DNA of 64,000 nucleotides from an uncultured bacterium (GTDB lineage Bacteria; Patescibacteriota; Gracilibacteria; Absconditabacterales; Absconditicoccaceae). The notes beneath the pieces are model-generated. The model did not search any database. It saw only the letters and a program-made list of their open reading frames with translations, and was not told the origin of the DNA. A program made the position numbers and the translations under genes. The first letter of the stretch is position 1. Every line of letters starts with the position of its first letter. Positions 10,278 to 18,993 of the stretch are shown here, piece by piece. The stretch is taken from positions 1-64,000 of the forward strand of contig CAIVEC010000011.1 of assembly GCA_903904875.1 (NCBI GenBank), read 5' to 3'.

Positions 10278-12719
10278 TTATTTTTTCTTCGCTGTCTTTT
10301 TTGCTGGTTTATCTGCCGTGGCAGGCGCTTTTTTCTTTGCTGCTTTTTTTGCTGTGGTTTTTTTCGCTGGCGTTTTCTTTTCCGCTTTCTCTTTCTTGGC
10401 TGGAGCAATTTCTTTCTTGCTTCAGAACTTAGGTCTTGGACCGTTGGCGATAATCTCTAGACAATCGGCTTTCGTTAAATCTGAAGCATCTTTGCCTCCC
10501 TTCGGAATCTTGTAATTGTTACCGTCAAACTTGATGTATGCACCATACAAACCATTAAGCACTTCTATCTTCTTTCAATCAGAATCGAAGTTATTGATGT
10601 ACTTATTCTTTTCCGTGTCGATCTTTTTCTCAATCAATGGATTCGCTTCTTCCATGGTGACCGTATACGGATCAAGTGTTTTCGGAAGTGAGACGAAAAA
10701 CGTCTTGTATTTCAGATATGGTCAGAATTTCCCCACTGCTGCGGTGACTCCTTCTCATTGATATTGACCGATGATTCTCGGTAAGGCGAACAATGCCAAC
10801 GCGTCTTCCAGGGTAAGCGATTCGATATTTTGTCCGGGTCTGAGCGAAGCAAATTTCGGTTTATCTGTGTCTTGAGCGGTTCCGACTTGTACCATCGGTC
10901 CGAATCTTCCAATCCTTGCGACGACTTTCTTGCCGGTGTTCGGATCTATTCCAAGGTCTTTTTCTCCGGTCTGCTTTTCAGCGAACTCAAGGGTTTTCGC
11001 AACTTCTTTGTGGAACGGTCCATAAAATTTCTTCATCATTTCAGGCCATTTGATTTTTCCTTCAGCGACGTCATCGAACTCTTCTTCCACGCTTGCCGTG
11101 AAATTATAGTCCAAAATATCTTTGAAATTCGTCACCAAAAAATCATTTACTACCATACCGATATCCGTCGGGAAGAGTTTCTGTTTTTCAGCTCCCGTGT
11201 TCTGTGTCTTCGTTTCCGCTTTAATCACTCAGAGTCTGAGCAAGAATTCTTGAAACTTTCTCTCCGTACCGTTCCTATCTTCCTTCACGACATATCATCT
11301 CTTTTGTACCGTTGAAATTGTCGGTGCATAGGTTGATGGACGTCATATACCAAGCTCTTCAAGCTTTTTTACCAACGACGCTTCCGTATATCTTGGCGGA
11401 TGATTTTTGAATCTTTCGCTTGCGAGAATCTGCTGCATCGCCAAAACTTCTCACTTCGTGAGCTTCGGCAACATATCGCTTTGTTCCTGTTCGTCCTCTT
11501 CGTCTTTGGATTCAAAATAGACTTTCAAGAACCCATCAAATTTTACGACTTCACCGCTTGCGATAAAGTTGAATGTATCATTGGTAGATATACTAATTGT
11601 CGCTTTGGTTTTCTCCACTTCGGCAGGCGCCATCTGCGAAGCAATCGTCCTTTTCCGTATCAACTCGTACAGCTTTTTCTCAGAAGCGTCGCCTCCGGAG
11701 AGATTGTTTTCCATATGCGCCGGTCTGATACATTCGTGAGCTTCTTGCGATCATTTGCTCTTGGTCACATACTGCGTAGGCTTGGAATAGTTTTTACCAT
11801 ATCTTTTTATTATCTCATCCTGAGCCATTTTGACAGCAGATTCTGAGAGAGTGACCGAGTCTGTTCTCATGTACGTGATCAATCCAGCTTCGTATAATTT
11901 CTGAGCAACCTGCATCGTTCTAGCAACAGAAAATCCTAATTTCCTGCTCGCTTCCTGTTGGAGCGTAGAGGTCGTAAACGGAGCAGAAGGTGTTTTCTTT
12001 CCTGGCTTCACTTCGATATTTTCAATCGTATATTTTGCATCCTTACATGATTCCAAAAATTTTTTCGCTTCGTCGGCAGTAGCCAGATCTTTGGAAAGTT
12101 CAGCTTTGAATTCTTTCTTTGCATCACCAACAAAACTTCCTATGACTTTGAAAAAACTCGCTGACTCAAATTTCTGGATTTCCCTTTCCCTTTCGACGAT
12201 CAACCTTACGGCGACAGATTGGACTCTTCCTGCACTCAATCCCATTTTGATCTTCTTCCAAAGCACAGGTGAAAGCTCGAATCCTACGAGCCTATCGAGG
12301 ATTCTTCTCGCTTGCTGGGCGTCCACTAAATTCATATCTATGGTTCTTGGATTCTGTACTGCATGGTCGATCGCTTCTTTCGTGATCTCATGAAAGACTA
12401 TCCTAGCCGTCTTTTTGACGTCTAATCCTAGCGCGTTCGCTACATGCCGGCCGATAGCTTCTCCCTCGCGGTCCTCATCCGTTGCAATCCGGACCTTGTC
12501 GGCGTTTTTCGCCAACGCTTTCAGCTCGCTGACCACTTTGGTCTTGTCAGGAGAGATCTGGTATTTAGGTTCAAAGTTGTTCTTGACGTCGACGCCAAGT
12601 TCTTTCTGGGGTAAATCCACTACGTGTCCGAATGACGCTTTCACTTCAAATCCTTCACCGAGGAACTTTTTGATAGTCGCAGATTTTGCCGGAGACTCCA
12701 CAATCACTAAATTTTTCAT
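10278..12719 (-). CDS. topA: DNA topoisomerase I
   Basis: Relaxes negatively supercoiled DNA. 813 residues in code 25. The TOPRIM domain starts KNLVIVESPAKSATIKKFLG and has the acidic triad region TDEDREGEAIG. The active-site tyrosine lies in GLITYMRTDS (about Tyr283), and GRPSTYAPTISTVQKRGYV follows. Instead of zinc fingers, the C-terminus has repeats of the kind GRFGPMVQVG, GKFGPYLKYK and GLYGAYIKFD. It ends in a roughly 45-residue Lys/Ala-rich tail (AKKTTAKKAAKKKAP and similar) like histone H1, presumably for DNA binding. Several TGA codons occur in the repeats. Confidence 0.97.
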
Positions 12720-12806
12720 ATATATACAAAAAAATAAATAAGGCTAATTTACAATACTCTTGTTTACTGTATTCGCCCCGTATTTCAACCGAAAAAAGTG
12801 TTTTCA

Positions 12807-12839
12807 ATAAAAAAACCTCCTAACTGATACGTTAAGAGG
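12807..12839 (-). terminator. Probable terminator between tRNA-Lys and topA
   Basis: On the minus strand CCTC-TTAAC pairs with GTTA-GGAGG, followed by seven T. A second stem, CCGGAT/ATACCGG, lies at about 12885-12904 and may add to termination of the tRNA and ribosomal-protein transcripts. Confidence 0.65.
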
Positions 12840-12941
12840 AATATACATTGATTATTATCATTTATTTTTTTTCCGGATTTTTTTGTAATAAAAAAATACC
12901 GGATCGCTCGGGTACTTTCTATGTGTGTTTTATTGATTTTA

Positions 12942-13017
12942 TGGTAGGGTAGCCGGGACTCGAACCCGGGACCACTAGCTTAAAAGGCTATTGCTCTACC
13001 GCCTGAGCTACTACCCC
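12942..13017 (-). tRNA. tRNA-Lys (UUU)
   Basis: A complete 76-nt cloverleaf with encoded CCA. Acceptor GGGGTAG pairs with CTACCCT; D-arm GCTC..GAGC; anticodon stem TAGC/GCTA with loop CTTTTAA, giving anticodon UUU; T-arm CCGGG-TTCGAGT-CCCGG. It is the intact member of a local set of three related sequences. Confidence 0.93.
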
Positions 13018-13018
13018 A

Positions 13019-13080
13019 TAACATTACATCGAACTCGGGACCACCCCTGCTAAAGCAGGGGTGTTCTACCGCTGATGTTA
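13019..13080 (-). pseudogene. Damaged tRNA-Lys-like copy
   Basis: On the minus strand the segment keeps AGCGGTAGA of the D-arm and GGTCCCGAGTTCGA of the T-arm. The anticodon arm is replaced by a strong hairpin, ACCCCTGC/GCAGGGGT, with a 4-base loop. The acceptor is a short TAACAT/ATGTTA pair unlike the intact tRNA. A direct repeat TAACATTACAT flanks the segment (13019 and 13090). It is unlikely to be charged as a normal tRNA. Confidence 0.6.
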
Positions 13081-13094
13081 TTACTACATTAACA

Positions 13095-13352
13095 TTACAT
13101 TTCTTCTTTCTTATATTTTCTAAATATATCTTTTTTAATGTACCTTTCTGGATGACAAGATTTCTTAATTTCTCTTTCCAAACGTCTGGCTTCCAATCAA
13201 TTTGAACATTCAAGATATCATAAACATTTTCGTTCTCAAATTCTCTTAGCTGAATATCATTTAGTTATATGTTCATGTAATCTTCTATCAATATTGTTAG
13301 TGCTGCCTACATAAAATCTATCTCATTGTAATATATATACACACCAATTCAT
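13095..13352 (-). CDS. GIY-YIG endonuclease-fold protein
   Basis: 85 residues, visible only in code 25 because five glycines are TGA. The GIY-YIG pattern is clear: CVYIL (Tyr6) and FYVGSTNNIDRRLHEH (Tyr14, Gly16, Arg-rich helix), then GLEARRLEREIKK with the metal-binding Glu. It matches the small single-domain UvrC/YhbQ-like group. It lies between two damaged tRNA-Lys-like copies on the same strand, so it may be part of a small mobile unit; that is inference. The start is the ATG directly before NWCVYIL. Confidence 0.88.
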
Positions 13353-13371
13353 TCGTTTTATAGTTTTAAAA

Positions 13372-13435
13372 TGGACTCGAACCCGTGACCACCCCTGCTA
13401 AAGCAGGGTTGCTCTACCGCCTGAGCTACTACCCC
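13372..13435 (-). pseudogene. Damaged tRNA-Lys-like copy with intact 5' half
   Basis: The 5' half is identical to tRNA-Lys (GGGGTAGTAGCTCAGGCGG and on to GAGC). The anticodon arm is again the CCCTGC/GCAGGG hairpin with loop TTTA. The T-arm decays after GGGTTCGAGTCC, and no matching 3' acceptor strand or CCA is present. The block 13419-13441 repeats 13001-13023 exactly, including the bases just 5' of the tRNA. Confidence 0.65.
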
Positions 13436-13486
13436 ATAACAAAAAGCTATGCGGCTGAACATTTTTTTGTCCGCCGCTCAAGCATT

Positions 13487-13675
13487 TTAGATGAAACCTT
13501 TGAGTTTCTTGTATATTTTGGAACTGACTTTTACTTTGACTTGAGAGCCGTCTTCCAATTTCAATTTCTTGTTGATCAGATTCACTTTGAACGTTCTTTT
13601 GGTCGCTCTCATGGAGTGAGATCTCATATTTCCAGAGCTTGTTCACCTTCCGGTAAAATCGCATATTCTTGCCAT
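13487..13675 (-). CDS. rpmB: Ribosomal protein L28 (bL28)
   Basis: A 62-residue large-subunit protein. MARICDFTGRGTSSGNMRSHS matches the L28 start (C-x2-tGk..tGnn.SHs), followed by KRTFKVNLINKKL. The glycine after TGR is TGA-encoded, which breaks the frame in the standard code and confirms the recoding in a core gene. It heads a run of ribosomal genes with L25 and L19 on the same strand. Confidence 0.95.
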
Positions 13676-13703
13676 TGTGTATAATAGATAAGTGATAAAT
13701 ATA

Positions 13704-14417
13704 TTATTTCTTCTCTTTTTTGTCTTCCTTCTTGCCTTCTTCTTTTGCAGGCTTGCCTGCAGCGGCTGTGGCAGTACCTTCCTTTGCAGGAACAGCGCCT
13801 TCAGCTCATTCGGCGGCAGGAGCAGCACCTTCAGCGCCTTCAACAGCAACTACAGGAGCTTCTTCCACTTCTTCCTCAGCTAATTTTACTACCGTGATAA
13901 TAGGTTGTTCCAGATCATCGAGGATTTCCACTTTATCGGATACTTTCAAATCCTTGACGAAGATCGTATCATTCATGGTTTTGATGACAGAGATATCAAT
14001 AGTGATATCATGCGGCAAATCTTGCGGGAATGCTTCCACTTCGATAAAATCTTTCAAAAGCTGTATTTTTCCTTCTCATAATTTTTCGATAGGAGATTCT
14101 CCGGTCATCTTGATAGGCACTTCTGTGGTAACTTTTTCATCGGCCTTGACTGCAAGGAAATCTACATGCAGAAGCAGATCACTCACGGGATCCACTTGGA
14201 TATCCTGGATCAACACGAGCTGATTGAGTTTGTCGCCGGTAAGGGTAAGCGGAGTAGAATATCCAGCTTCTTTGTATTTTTTGATGATATCGTTTCTTTT
14301 ACATGCGACAGTAAGAGGCTCCTTAAGATGTTTTCCATAGACAATACCAGGAATCAATCCTTCTTTCCTAAGTTCTTTAGCCTTCTTATCTTGGCGAGAT
14401 GTTACAGCAAGTTCCAT
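13704..14417 (-). CDS. rplY: Ribosomal protein L25 (CTC form)
   Basis: Binds 5S rRNA. 237 residues. The N-terminal L25 domain (LAVTSRQDKKAKELRKEGLIPGIVYG) is followed by the beta-rich TL5/CTC domain (IQLLKDFIEVEAFPQDLPHDI). The tail is rich in Glu, Ala and Lys (EEEVEEAPVVAVEG...), an extension seen in CPR L25 proteins. At least one TGA glycine lies at the junction of the two domains (IEKLGEGK). Confidence 0.95.
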
Positions 14418-14525
14418 TTTTTACATAATGATAGATGATAAATATATTAATTTTAAGGCTTAGATTTTTAGAGGCTTAGACTTTTAGAATATCCTAATCA
14501 TCTAACGGTCTAAATATCTAACAGT

Positions 14526-14951
14526 CTATTTTTTTCCTTTTTTCTTTCCTTTGTTTTCTTTGACCTTACCTGCTTCTTTGTCGAGAAGATCTATATCTCT
14601 TCTTGCAGCAGTGATTTTGGATTTGAATCTAGCGTCTTTTCCTACCTTATCTCTGATGTAGTAAAGTTTAGCTCTTCTGACTTTATATTCATCCAAGAGG
14701 ATGATCTTGTCGAATTTATTGAATGACAACGGATAGATTTTTTCCACTTCCACACCGGCTACGATTCCTCTGACGGTGAATGTCCCATCAGCATGGCCAG
14801 GTTTCTTGACCTTGATCACCAAGCATTTGAACCTTCGGATCCTATTTGTTTCTACATCTTTTTCGTGGATTTCAATCTGCATCCCAGGTTTGATCTCAAG
14901 GATTTTGCTTCCATTGTTGTCGTAGAAATGTTTGAGTCTGTCAAAATTCAT
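14526..14951 (-). CDS. rplS: Ribosomal protein L19
   Basis: Sits at the 30S-50S interface. 141 residues. GTFTVRGIVAGVEVEKIYPL and VRRAKLYYIRDKVGKDARFK are the L19 signatures. The C-terminal tail is Lys-rich. All of its roughly 11 glycines are GGN, so lack of TGA also occurs in conserved ribosomal genes and is not by itself proof of transfer. Confidence 0.95.
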   Translation of the reverse strand: MNFDRLKHFYDNNGSKILEIKPGMQIEIHEKDVETNRIRRFKCLVIKVKKPGHADGTFTVRGIVAGVEVEKIYPLSFNKFDKIILLDEYKVRRAKLYYIRDKVGKDARFKSKITAARRDIDLLDKEAGKVKENKGKKKGKK

Positions 14952-14981
14952 TTTGAATAATTATTCAATAATCTAAAAAAA

Positions 14982-15125
14982 CTATTTAGCTCTTTTGTTC
15001 ATGACTTTAGCTTTCCGTTTCTTCTGTTGTTCGAGATTCCTTCTCACGTCCATAATAACCACTTTTTCTACTCTGAATAACGCCTTATTGAGCTTTCTTT
15101 TTGCGTTGGTTTTTAATCTAGCCAT
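14982..15125 (-). CDS. Small basic protein in ribosomal cluster (47 aa)
   Basis: 47 residues, about 40 percent Lys/Arg: MARLKTNAKRKLNKALFRVE then a helix ending KKRKAKVMNKRAK. It lies between L19 and an 82-residue basic protein, on the same strand. It could be a lineage-specific ribosomal protein. I do not recognise the family; it does not match S21 or L34 well. There are no glycines to test the code. Confidence 0.6.
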   Translation of the reverse strand: MARLKTNAKRKLNKALFRVEKVVIMDVRRNLEQQKKRKAKVMNKRAK

Positions 15126-15222
15126 ACTATAATGCTAATATAATTAAAATAAATAGTTACAGGTCACAGGTTACAAGTTACAGGTTTTCTTTGTTCCCTG
15201 CTCCCTTTATCCTGCTCCTAAG

Positions 15223-15471
15223 TTATTTAGTTAGTCCTTTTTTTGTCAAAGCCTCGTCAATCATCTTCTGGGTGACGCCATATCTTTTGAGTCTTGCTTG
15301 CGCTCTTTCCTTGGTCTTGTAGATCCATTTCGTCTCGCCTTGATCTGCCTCTTTTTTGATAAGATCGACATATCGTGCAATCGCTTTTTCCAGTTTTTTA
15401 CCAGACTTTTGGCTTGCTCGAGAGACGTTGTACATCATGTGCTTATATTTTGCACCACTGGTATTTCCCAT
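15223..15471 (-). CDS. Small basic protein in ribosomal cluster (82 aa)
   Basis: 82 residues, highly basic and helical, with SGAKYKHMMYNVSRASQKSG near the start. The size and setting upstream of L19 and downstream of S7 suggest a ribosome-associated protein. It resembles S20 in size and charge only. Function unknown. Confidence 0.6.
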   Translation of the reverse strand: MGNTSGAKYKHMMYNVSRASQKSGKKLEKAIARYVDLIKKEADQGETKWIYKTKERAQARLKRYGVTQKMIDEALTKKGLTK

Positions 15472-15546
15472 TTTAAATTGAATGTAGAATGTAAAATGTA
15501 TAATTCAGAATTAATGTTTTCTGCATTCTGAATTCTAAACTCTGAA

Positions 15547-15999
15547 TTAATTTACGTATTTTGCCATGTATGCAAAAGCCTTGTTCGCTTCAGCCATCTT
15601 ATGAACTTCTTCTTTCTTCTTTACTGCGTATCCTTGATTGCCGTACGCTGCCATGACTTCTTCAGCTAATTTTTTGTACATTGGTTTTCCTGCTTTAGCT
15701 TTAGTACCAGCAAGAATCCATTTGAACGCAAAAAACAATTTCTTGTCTTGCTTCACTTCCACAGGAACTTGATATACTGATCCTCCCATTCTTTTGGATT
15801 TGATCATCAATGAAGGAGAGGCATTTTCTATAGCGGTTTCCAATACTATTTCCGGATTCATATGTCCATTAGATTTGATCTCTTGGAGCATATCGTGGTA
15901 GATCCTTTTCGCTACACTTTTCTTTCCGCTTTTCATGATGTAGTTTATGATCTTTTCGATCTTTGGATTTCCCATGTTACCGACAACTAATTTTGACAT
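15547..15999 (-). CDS. rpsG: Ribosomal protein S7
   Basis: Nucleates the 30S head. 150 residues: KIEKIINYIMKSGKKSVAKRI and the core ASPSLMIKSKRMGGSVYQVPVEV are S7 signatures. It follows rpsL in the usual str order, with a gap of about 40 bp. The elongation factor genes that often follow are absent here. Confidence 0.96.
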   Translation of the reverse strand: MSKLVVGNMGNPKIEKIINYIMKSGKKSVAKRIYHDMLQEIKSNGHMNPEIVLETAIENASPSLMIKSKRMGGSVYQVPVEVKQDKKLFFAFKWILAGTKAKAGKPMYKKLAEEVMAAYGNQGYAVKKKEEVHKMAEANKAFAYMAKYVN

Positions 16000-16036
16000 G
16001 ATGTTAATAATGATAAATGATAAATGTATTTAGGTA

Positions 16037-16462
16037 TTATGCTTTAGCTGCTTTAGGTCTTTTTGCGCCGTAGAGAGATCTGGATTGTTTTCTCTTGTCT
16101 ACAGGATTTGCGTCGTATTTCCCTCTGATGATGTGATATCTCACTCCTGGAAGATCCTTGCATCTTCCTCCTCTCACCAAGACCACGCTGTGTTCTTGGA
16201 GCGTGTGCGATTCTCCTGGGATATATGCAAGCACTTCAGCTCCGTTGGACAATCTCACTTTCGCGAATTTCCTTTGCGCTGAATTCGGTTTCTTCGGACC
16301 CATCACAGAAACTTTGAGACATACTCATCTCTTGAAAGGAGCTGGTCTGTCGACCCTCTTGTTGCTGTCGAGCTTGTTGATACCGAATTGCAAAGCAGGA
16401 GCCTTGGATTTGTAGGTCTTTTGCTTTCTTCAGTTCTTGATCAGTTGATTGATAGTAGGCAT
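16037..16462 (-). CDS. rpsL: Ribosomal protein S12
   Basis: A decoding-centre protein. 141 residues with UGA as glycine. [57 protein letters not shown] and [12 protein letters not shown] are all present. The glycines in KNGRK and KRGVC are TGA. First gene of the S12-S7 pair. Confidence 0.96.
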
Positions 16463-16641
16463 ACTCAATAATTTTAAATACTAAATGTTGAATTTAACTT
16501 GTTGTAATTGGGCTTATAAAAAATTCAAAGTAAACAAAAAAATTTACGTGTGGTTGAATATAGGGAAAATAGATACAAAATCAACATGAAATTGACCAAA
16601 ACACCACCTCCATGAATTCATGAATCAATAATTTTTTTTAA

Positions 16642-16768
16642 ATATATTCTTGAAACAGAATATATACATCCTCCTTCAAAAAGGTTTATTATTTTTGATT
16701 GAAGGATGTATAGTTGACCAAACAATAATTCTTTGTTGCACTTCACAATTATTTGTTGGTCAACTATA
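16642..16768 (-). repeat. Hairpins D, C and B of composite element, copy 2
   Basis: Read on the minus strand after element A. Hairpin B has 13-bp arms TATAGTTGACCAA/TTGGTCAACTATA plus an inner AATAATT/AATTATT. Hairpin C has arms around TACATCC, with TCAAAAA/TTTTTGA inside. A short hairpin, ATATATTCT/AGAATATAT, is in the position of D. The B-C order is the same as at 50173-50280 and 58636-58724. Confidence 0.75.
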
Positions 16769-16821
16769 ATTTCGACGTCATAAAAACGCTCAATTCTTCG
16801 TGTTTTTATTGCGTCTCAAAT
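16768..16821 (-). repeat. Palindromic element A, copy 2
   Basis: Minus strand: GAGACGCAATAAAAAC, a 13-nt loop, then GTTTTTATGACGTCGAAATT. The stems match copy 1 except for one outer mismatch and a different loop. It begins a few bases after the U-run of the terminator of the T9SS-type gene. Confidence 0.8.
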
Positions 16822-16823
16822 AT

Positions 16824-16853
16824 AAAAAAAAGGCGGCGATTATAATCGCCGCC
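16824..16853 (-). terminator. Terminator of the T9SS-type gene
   Basis: A perfect palindrome, GGCGGCGATTATAATCGCCG plus CC, read on the minus strand, is followed by seven T, 19 bp after the stop codon. Confidence 0.9.
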
Positions 16854-16871
16854 CCATTAGGGTAGAATACA

Positions 16872-18956
16872 TTACTGGGTTTTGATGAAGTACTTGCCGA
16901 CAGATAAGCCATCAGCGTTCATAAATCCAATAACATATGTGCCAGGTGCGTAGCCGGAAACATCAAGCTGCATATTTTCAGTAACGGTTTCTGTAGCAAA
17001 TACTACTTCGCCGAGTACATTCATAATGCGAATACTCTTGATTTCCTTCGTGTCGATACCTGCAATATTGAGAAGACTTGCAGCTGGGTTAGGATAGATG
17101 GTAGCTGCATTTACAGCTGCACTTACTTCTTCAACTCCAGTTGTTCCTACGGTTATATACTGTATCTGACTTGCTGAACATCCTGTGATAGGATGAACAT
17201 AGGTGTAAGTCAACATCCATGTACCTGCTCCAGCAGCAGCCGGATCAAATAAGCTTCCAACCATTCCTGGACCACTGAATGTTCCACCTATAGGACTAAC
17301 ATTGCCCATAAGGTCAAACGGAGGGGTATCTGTATACACAGCACCCACGATTGATGAGAACGTTACTGTCGGTATAGGATTGATGGTTAATAAATCAGTA
17401 GCGAATGCACTACATCCGAAACCGTCTGTATAGGTATAGGTAACGGTATAGGTTCCAGGACCACTTACCGGTGGGTATACGGTGTTGCCACCAAATACAC
17501 AGCTTCCGCTGTAGATTCCACCAGCAGGCAAACCTCCACTTATGACAGCTGAATTCACATCAGTACAATAATTGTCTTGTGCCAATGTTAAGCTGACTGT
17601 CGGTAAAGCGTGTACAGTGACGGTGAAATCGTCGGTTGCTGTACAGCCGTTTGAACCAGTTGCAGTGACAATATAGGTAGTAGTTGCTGTCGGGTTGACC
17701 GTGACCGTTTGGGTTATCATACCGCCCGTCCAAACAAATGACACGCCAGTACCATTTGATGTTAAGTCGGTACTTGCACCTGCGCAGATATCTGAATAAG
17801 TAGCGGTTATGGTATTCGTCGGAGCGATATTGACTATGATAGGCATAATATATGCTTGCCCTGAACCACAGCTATTTACTCCGATCACCGAAATATCACC
17901 ACTAGTACCATTGATAAACACGGTAATCATTGTTGTTCCCTGACCGGAAATGACATTAGCTCCAGCAGGTACTGACCATAGATATGAGGTAGCATTCAGT
18001 AACGGATTAGTAGAAAACGAAACGGTGGATCCCTGGCAAATTGTAGTCGGTCCAGTGATTATCGTTGCGTCTCCTGGTAAAGGATCCATAGCAACTACTG
18101 CGGAACCGTTCATCACGTTGGTACATGATGTTGAGTTGTCCGTAGCTACTATAGAATAAACACCAGCAACAGCCTGATTAGTCCATGCTAAACCAATCCC
18201 AGTTCCTCCAACCGGGACTCCAGAGTTGACGCCGTTCAGCAGAAGCTGATAATTGACGCCGGTCTGAGAACCGTTCAGATTGATGGTTACGCCTGTGCCT
18301 CCTTCACAAAATGTAGGAGAACTTGCACTGACCGTAAATGCTTGAGGCAATGGGTTGACCATCACCATGGTGTCATGGTCATTACTACATCCGAAACCGT
18401 TCGTTGCCACGACCGTAAACATGCCGGTCTGATTCGCAACATACTGGTTAAGGTTTGCACCTGGGATAATAGTTCCGTTCATCTTCCACTGATAGGTACA
18501 GCCGCCACCCGCGTTAGCAGTAAGCGTAACTGTTCCCGATCCGCAGAAAATAGTAGGACCAGATGTAGTAATAGTTACATTAGGAATCGCATTGACTTGG
18601 ATAGTTGCGCTGTTACTCATTTGAATTGAGCATCCCGTTGAAGGATTAGTAGCGATAACAGTATACACCCCGCCCATTGTCTGTGTCCCGAAATTAAGGA
18701 CAGTGCCATTACCGGGGAAGGGTAAACCAAGATTTAAACCATTACAAACGAGCTGATAATTAACGCCAACTTCCGAATTGGAAAGCGATACCGTAACACC
18801 AGCCTGTCCAGCACAGTAAGATCCGCCACCCATCACGCTATACAGCGTTGGCGATGGGTTGATCGTGATTTGTACTCCCGTTTGAGAGAGCCCCACTGTG
18901 GTTGCCGCAATACATACGGCAACACACAACAGGAATTTTTTGAAGAGTGTCTTCAT
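16872..18956 (-). CDS. Secreted Ig/PKD-like repeat protein with T9SS C-terminal signal
   Basis: 694 residues. A signal peptide (about residues 1-24, ending VGLSQ) is followed by several Ig-like/PKD-like units of the type GCTYQWKMNGTIIPGAN. The last 75 residues are a Por secretion (T9SS type A) sorting domain: IYPNPAASLLNI, IRIMNVLGEVVF, LDVSGYAPGTYVIGFM and a final YFIKTQ. This domain directs export through the Bacteroidetes outer membrane. It has dozens of glycines and none is TGA, in sharp contrast to the neighbouring surface genes. Last gene of a three-gene run. A transferred Bacteroidetes gene, or an assembly join, are both possible. Confidence 0.92.
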   Translation of the reverse strand: MKTLFKKFLLCVAVCIAATTVGLSQTGVQITINPSPTLYSVMGGGSYCAGQAGVTVSLSNSEVGVNYQLVCNGLNLGLPFPGNGTVLNFGTQTMGGVYTVIATNPSTGCSIQMSNSATIQVNAIPNVTITTSGPTIFCGSGTVTLTANAGGGCTYQWKMNGTIIPGANLNQYVANQTGMFTVVATNGFGCSNDHDTMVMVNPLPQAFTVSASSPTFCEGGTGVTINLNGSQTGVNYQLLLNGVNSGVPVGGTGIGLAWTNQAVAGVYSIVATDNSTSCTNVMNGSAVVAMDPLPGDATIITGPTTICQGSTVSFSTNPLLNATSYLWSVPAGANVISGQGTTMITVFINGTSGDISVIGVNSCGSGQAYIMPIIVNIAPTNTITATYSDICAGASTDLTSNGTGVSFVWTGGMITQTVTVNPTATTTYIVTATGSNGCTATDDFTVTVHALPTVSLTLAQDNYCTDVNSAVISGGLPAGGIYSGSCVFGGNTVYPPVSGPGTYTVTYTYTDGFGCSAFATDLLTINPIPTVTFSSIVGAVYTDTPPFDLMGNVSPIGGTFSGPGMVGSLFDPAAAGAGTWMLTYTYVHPITGCSASQIQYITVGTTGVEEVSAAVNAATIYPNPAASLLNIAGIDTKEIKSIRIMNVLGEVVFATETVTENMQLDVSGYAPGTYVIGFMNADGLSVGKYFIKTQ

Positions 18957-18993
18957 TTTATTTTAACTGTTTTTTTTAATTTTTCGTTGATAA

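Noticed and set aside
9751-10515. Long plus-strand frame of 254 codons
   Set aside because: It lies antisense to the actin-like gene and the end of topA; composition (runs of FFAVFFAG) is the mirror of the Lys/Ala tail of TopA. No family match.
13095-13352. GIY-YIG gene inside a group I intron splitting tRNA-Lys
   Set aside because: The adjacent tRNA-like sequences are each near full length and not two halves of one tRNA; no intron core was recognised.
13019-13435. Damaged tRNA copies as functional tRNAs with a new anticodon
   Set aside because: Loop size is wrong (6 or 8 nt), one lacks a matching acceptor strand and both lack a sound 3' end with CCA, so no anticodon can be assigned.
14526-14951. 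L19 as a transferred gene because it lacks TGA
   Set aside because: It sits in a normal ribosomal run with L25 and L28; highly expressed genes may avoid TGA. This shows that TGA absence alone is not proof of transfer.
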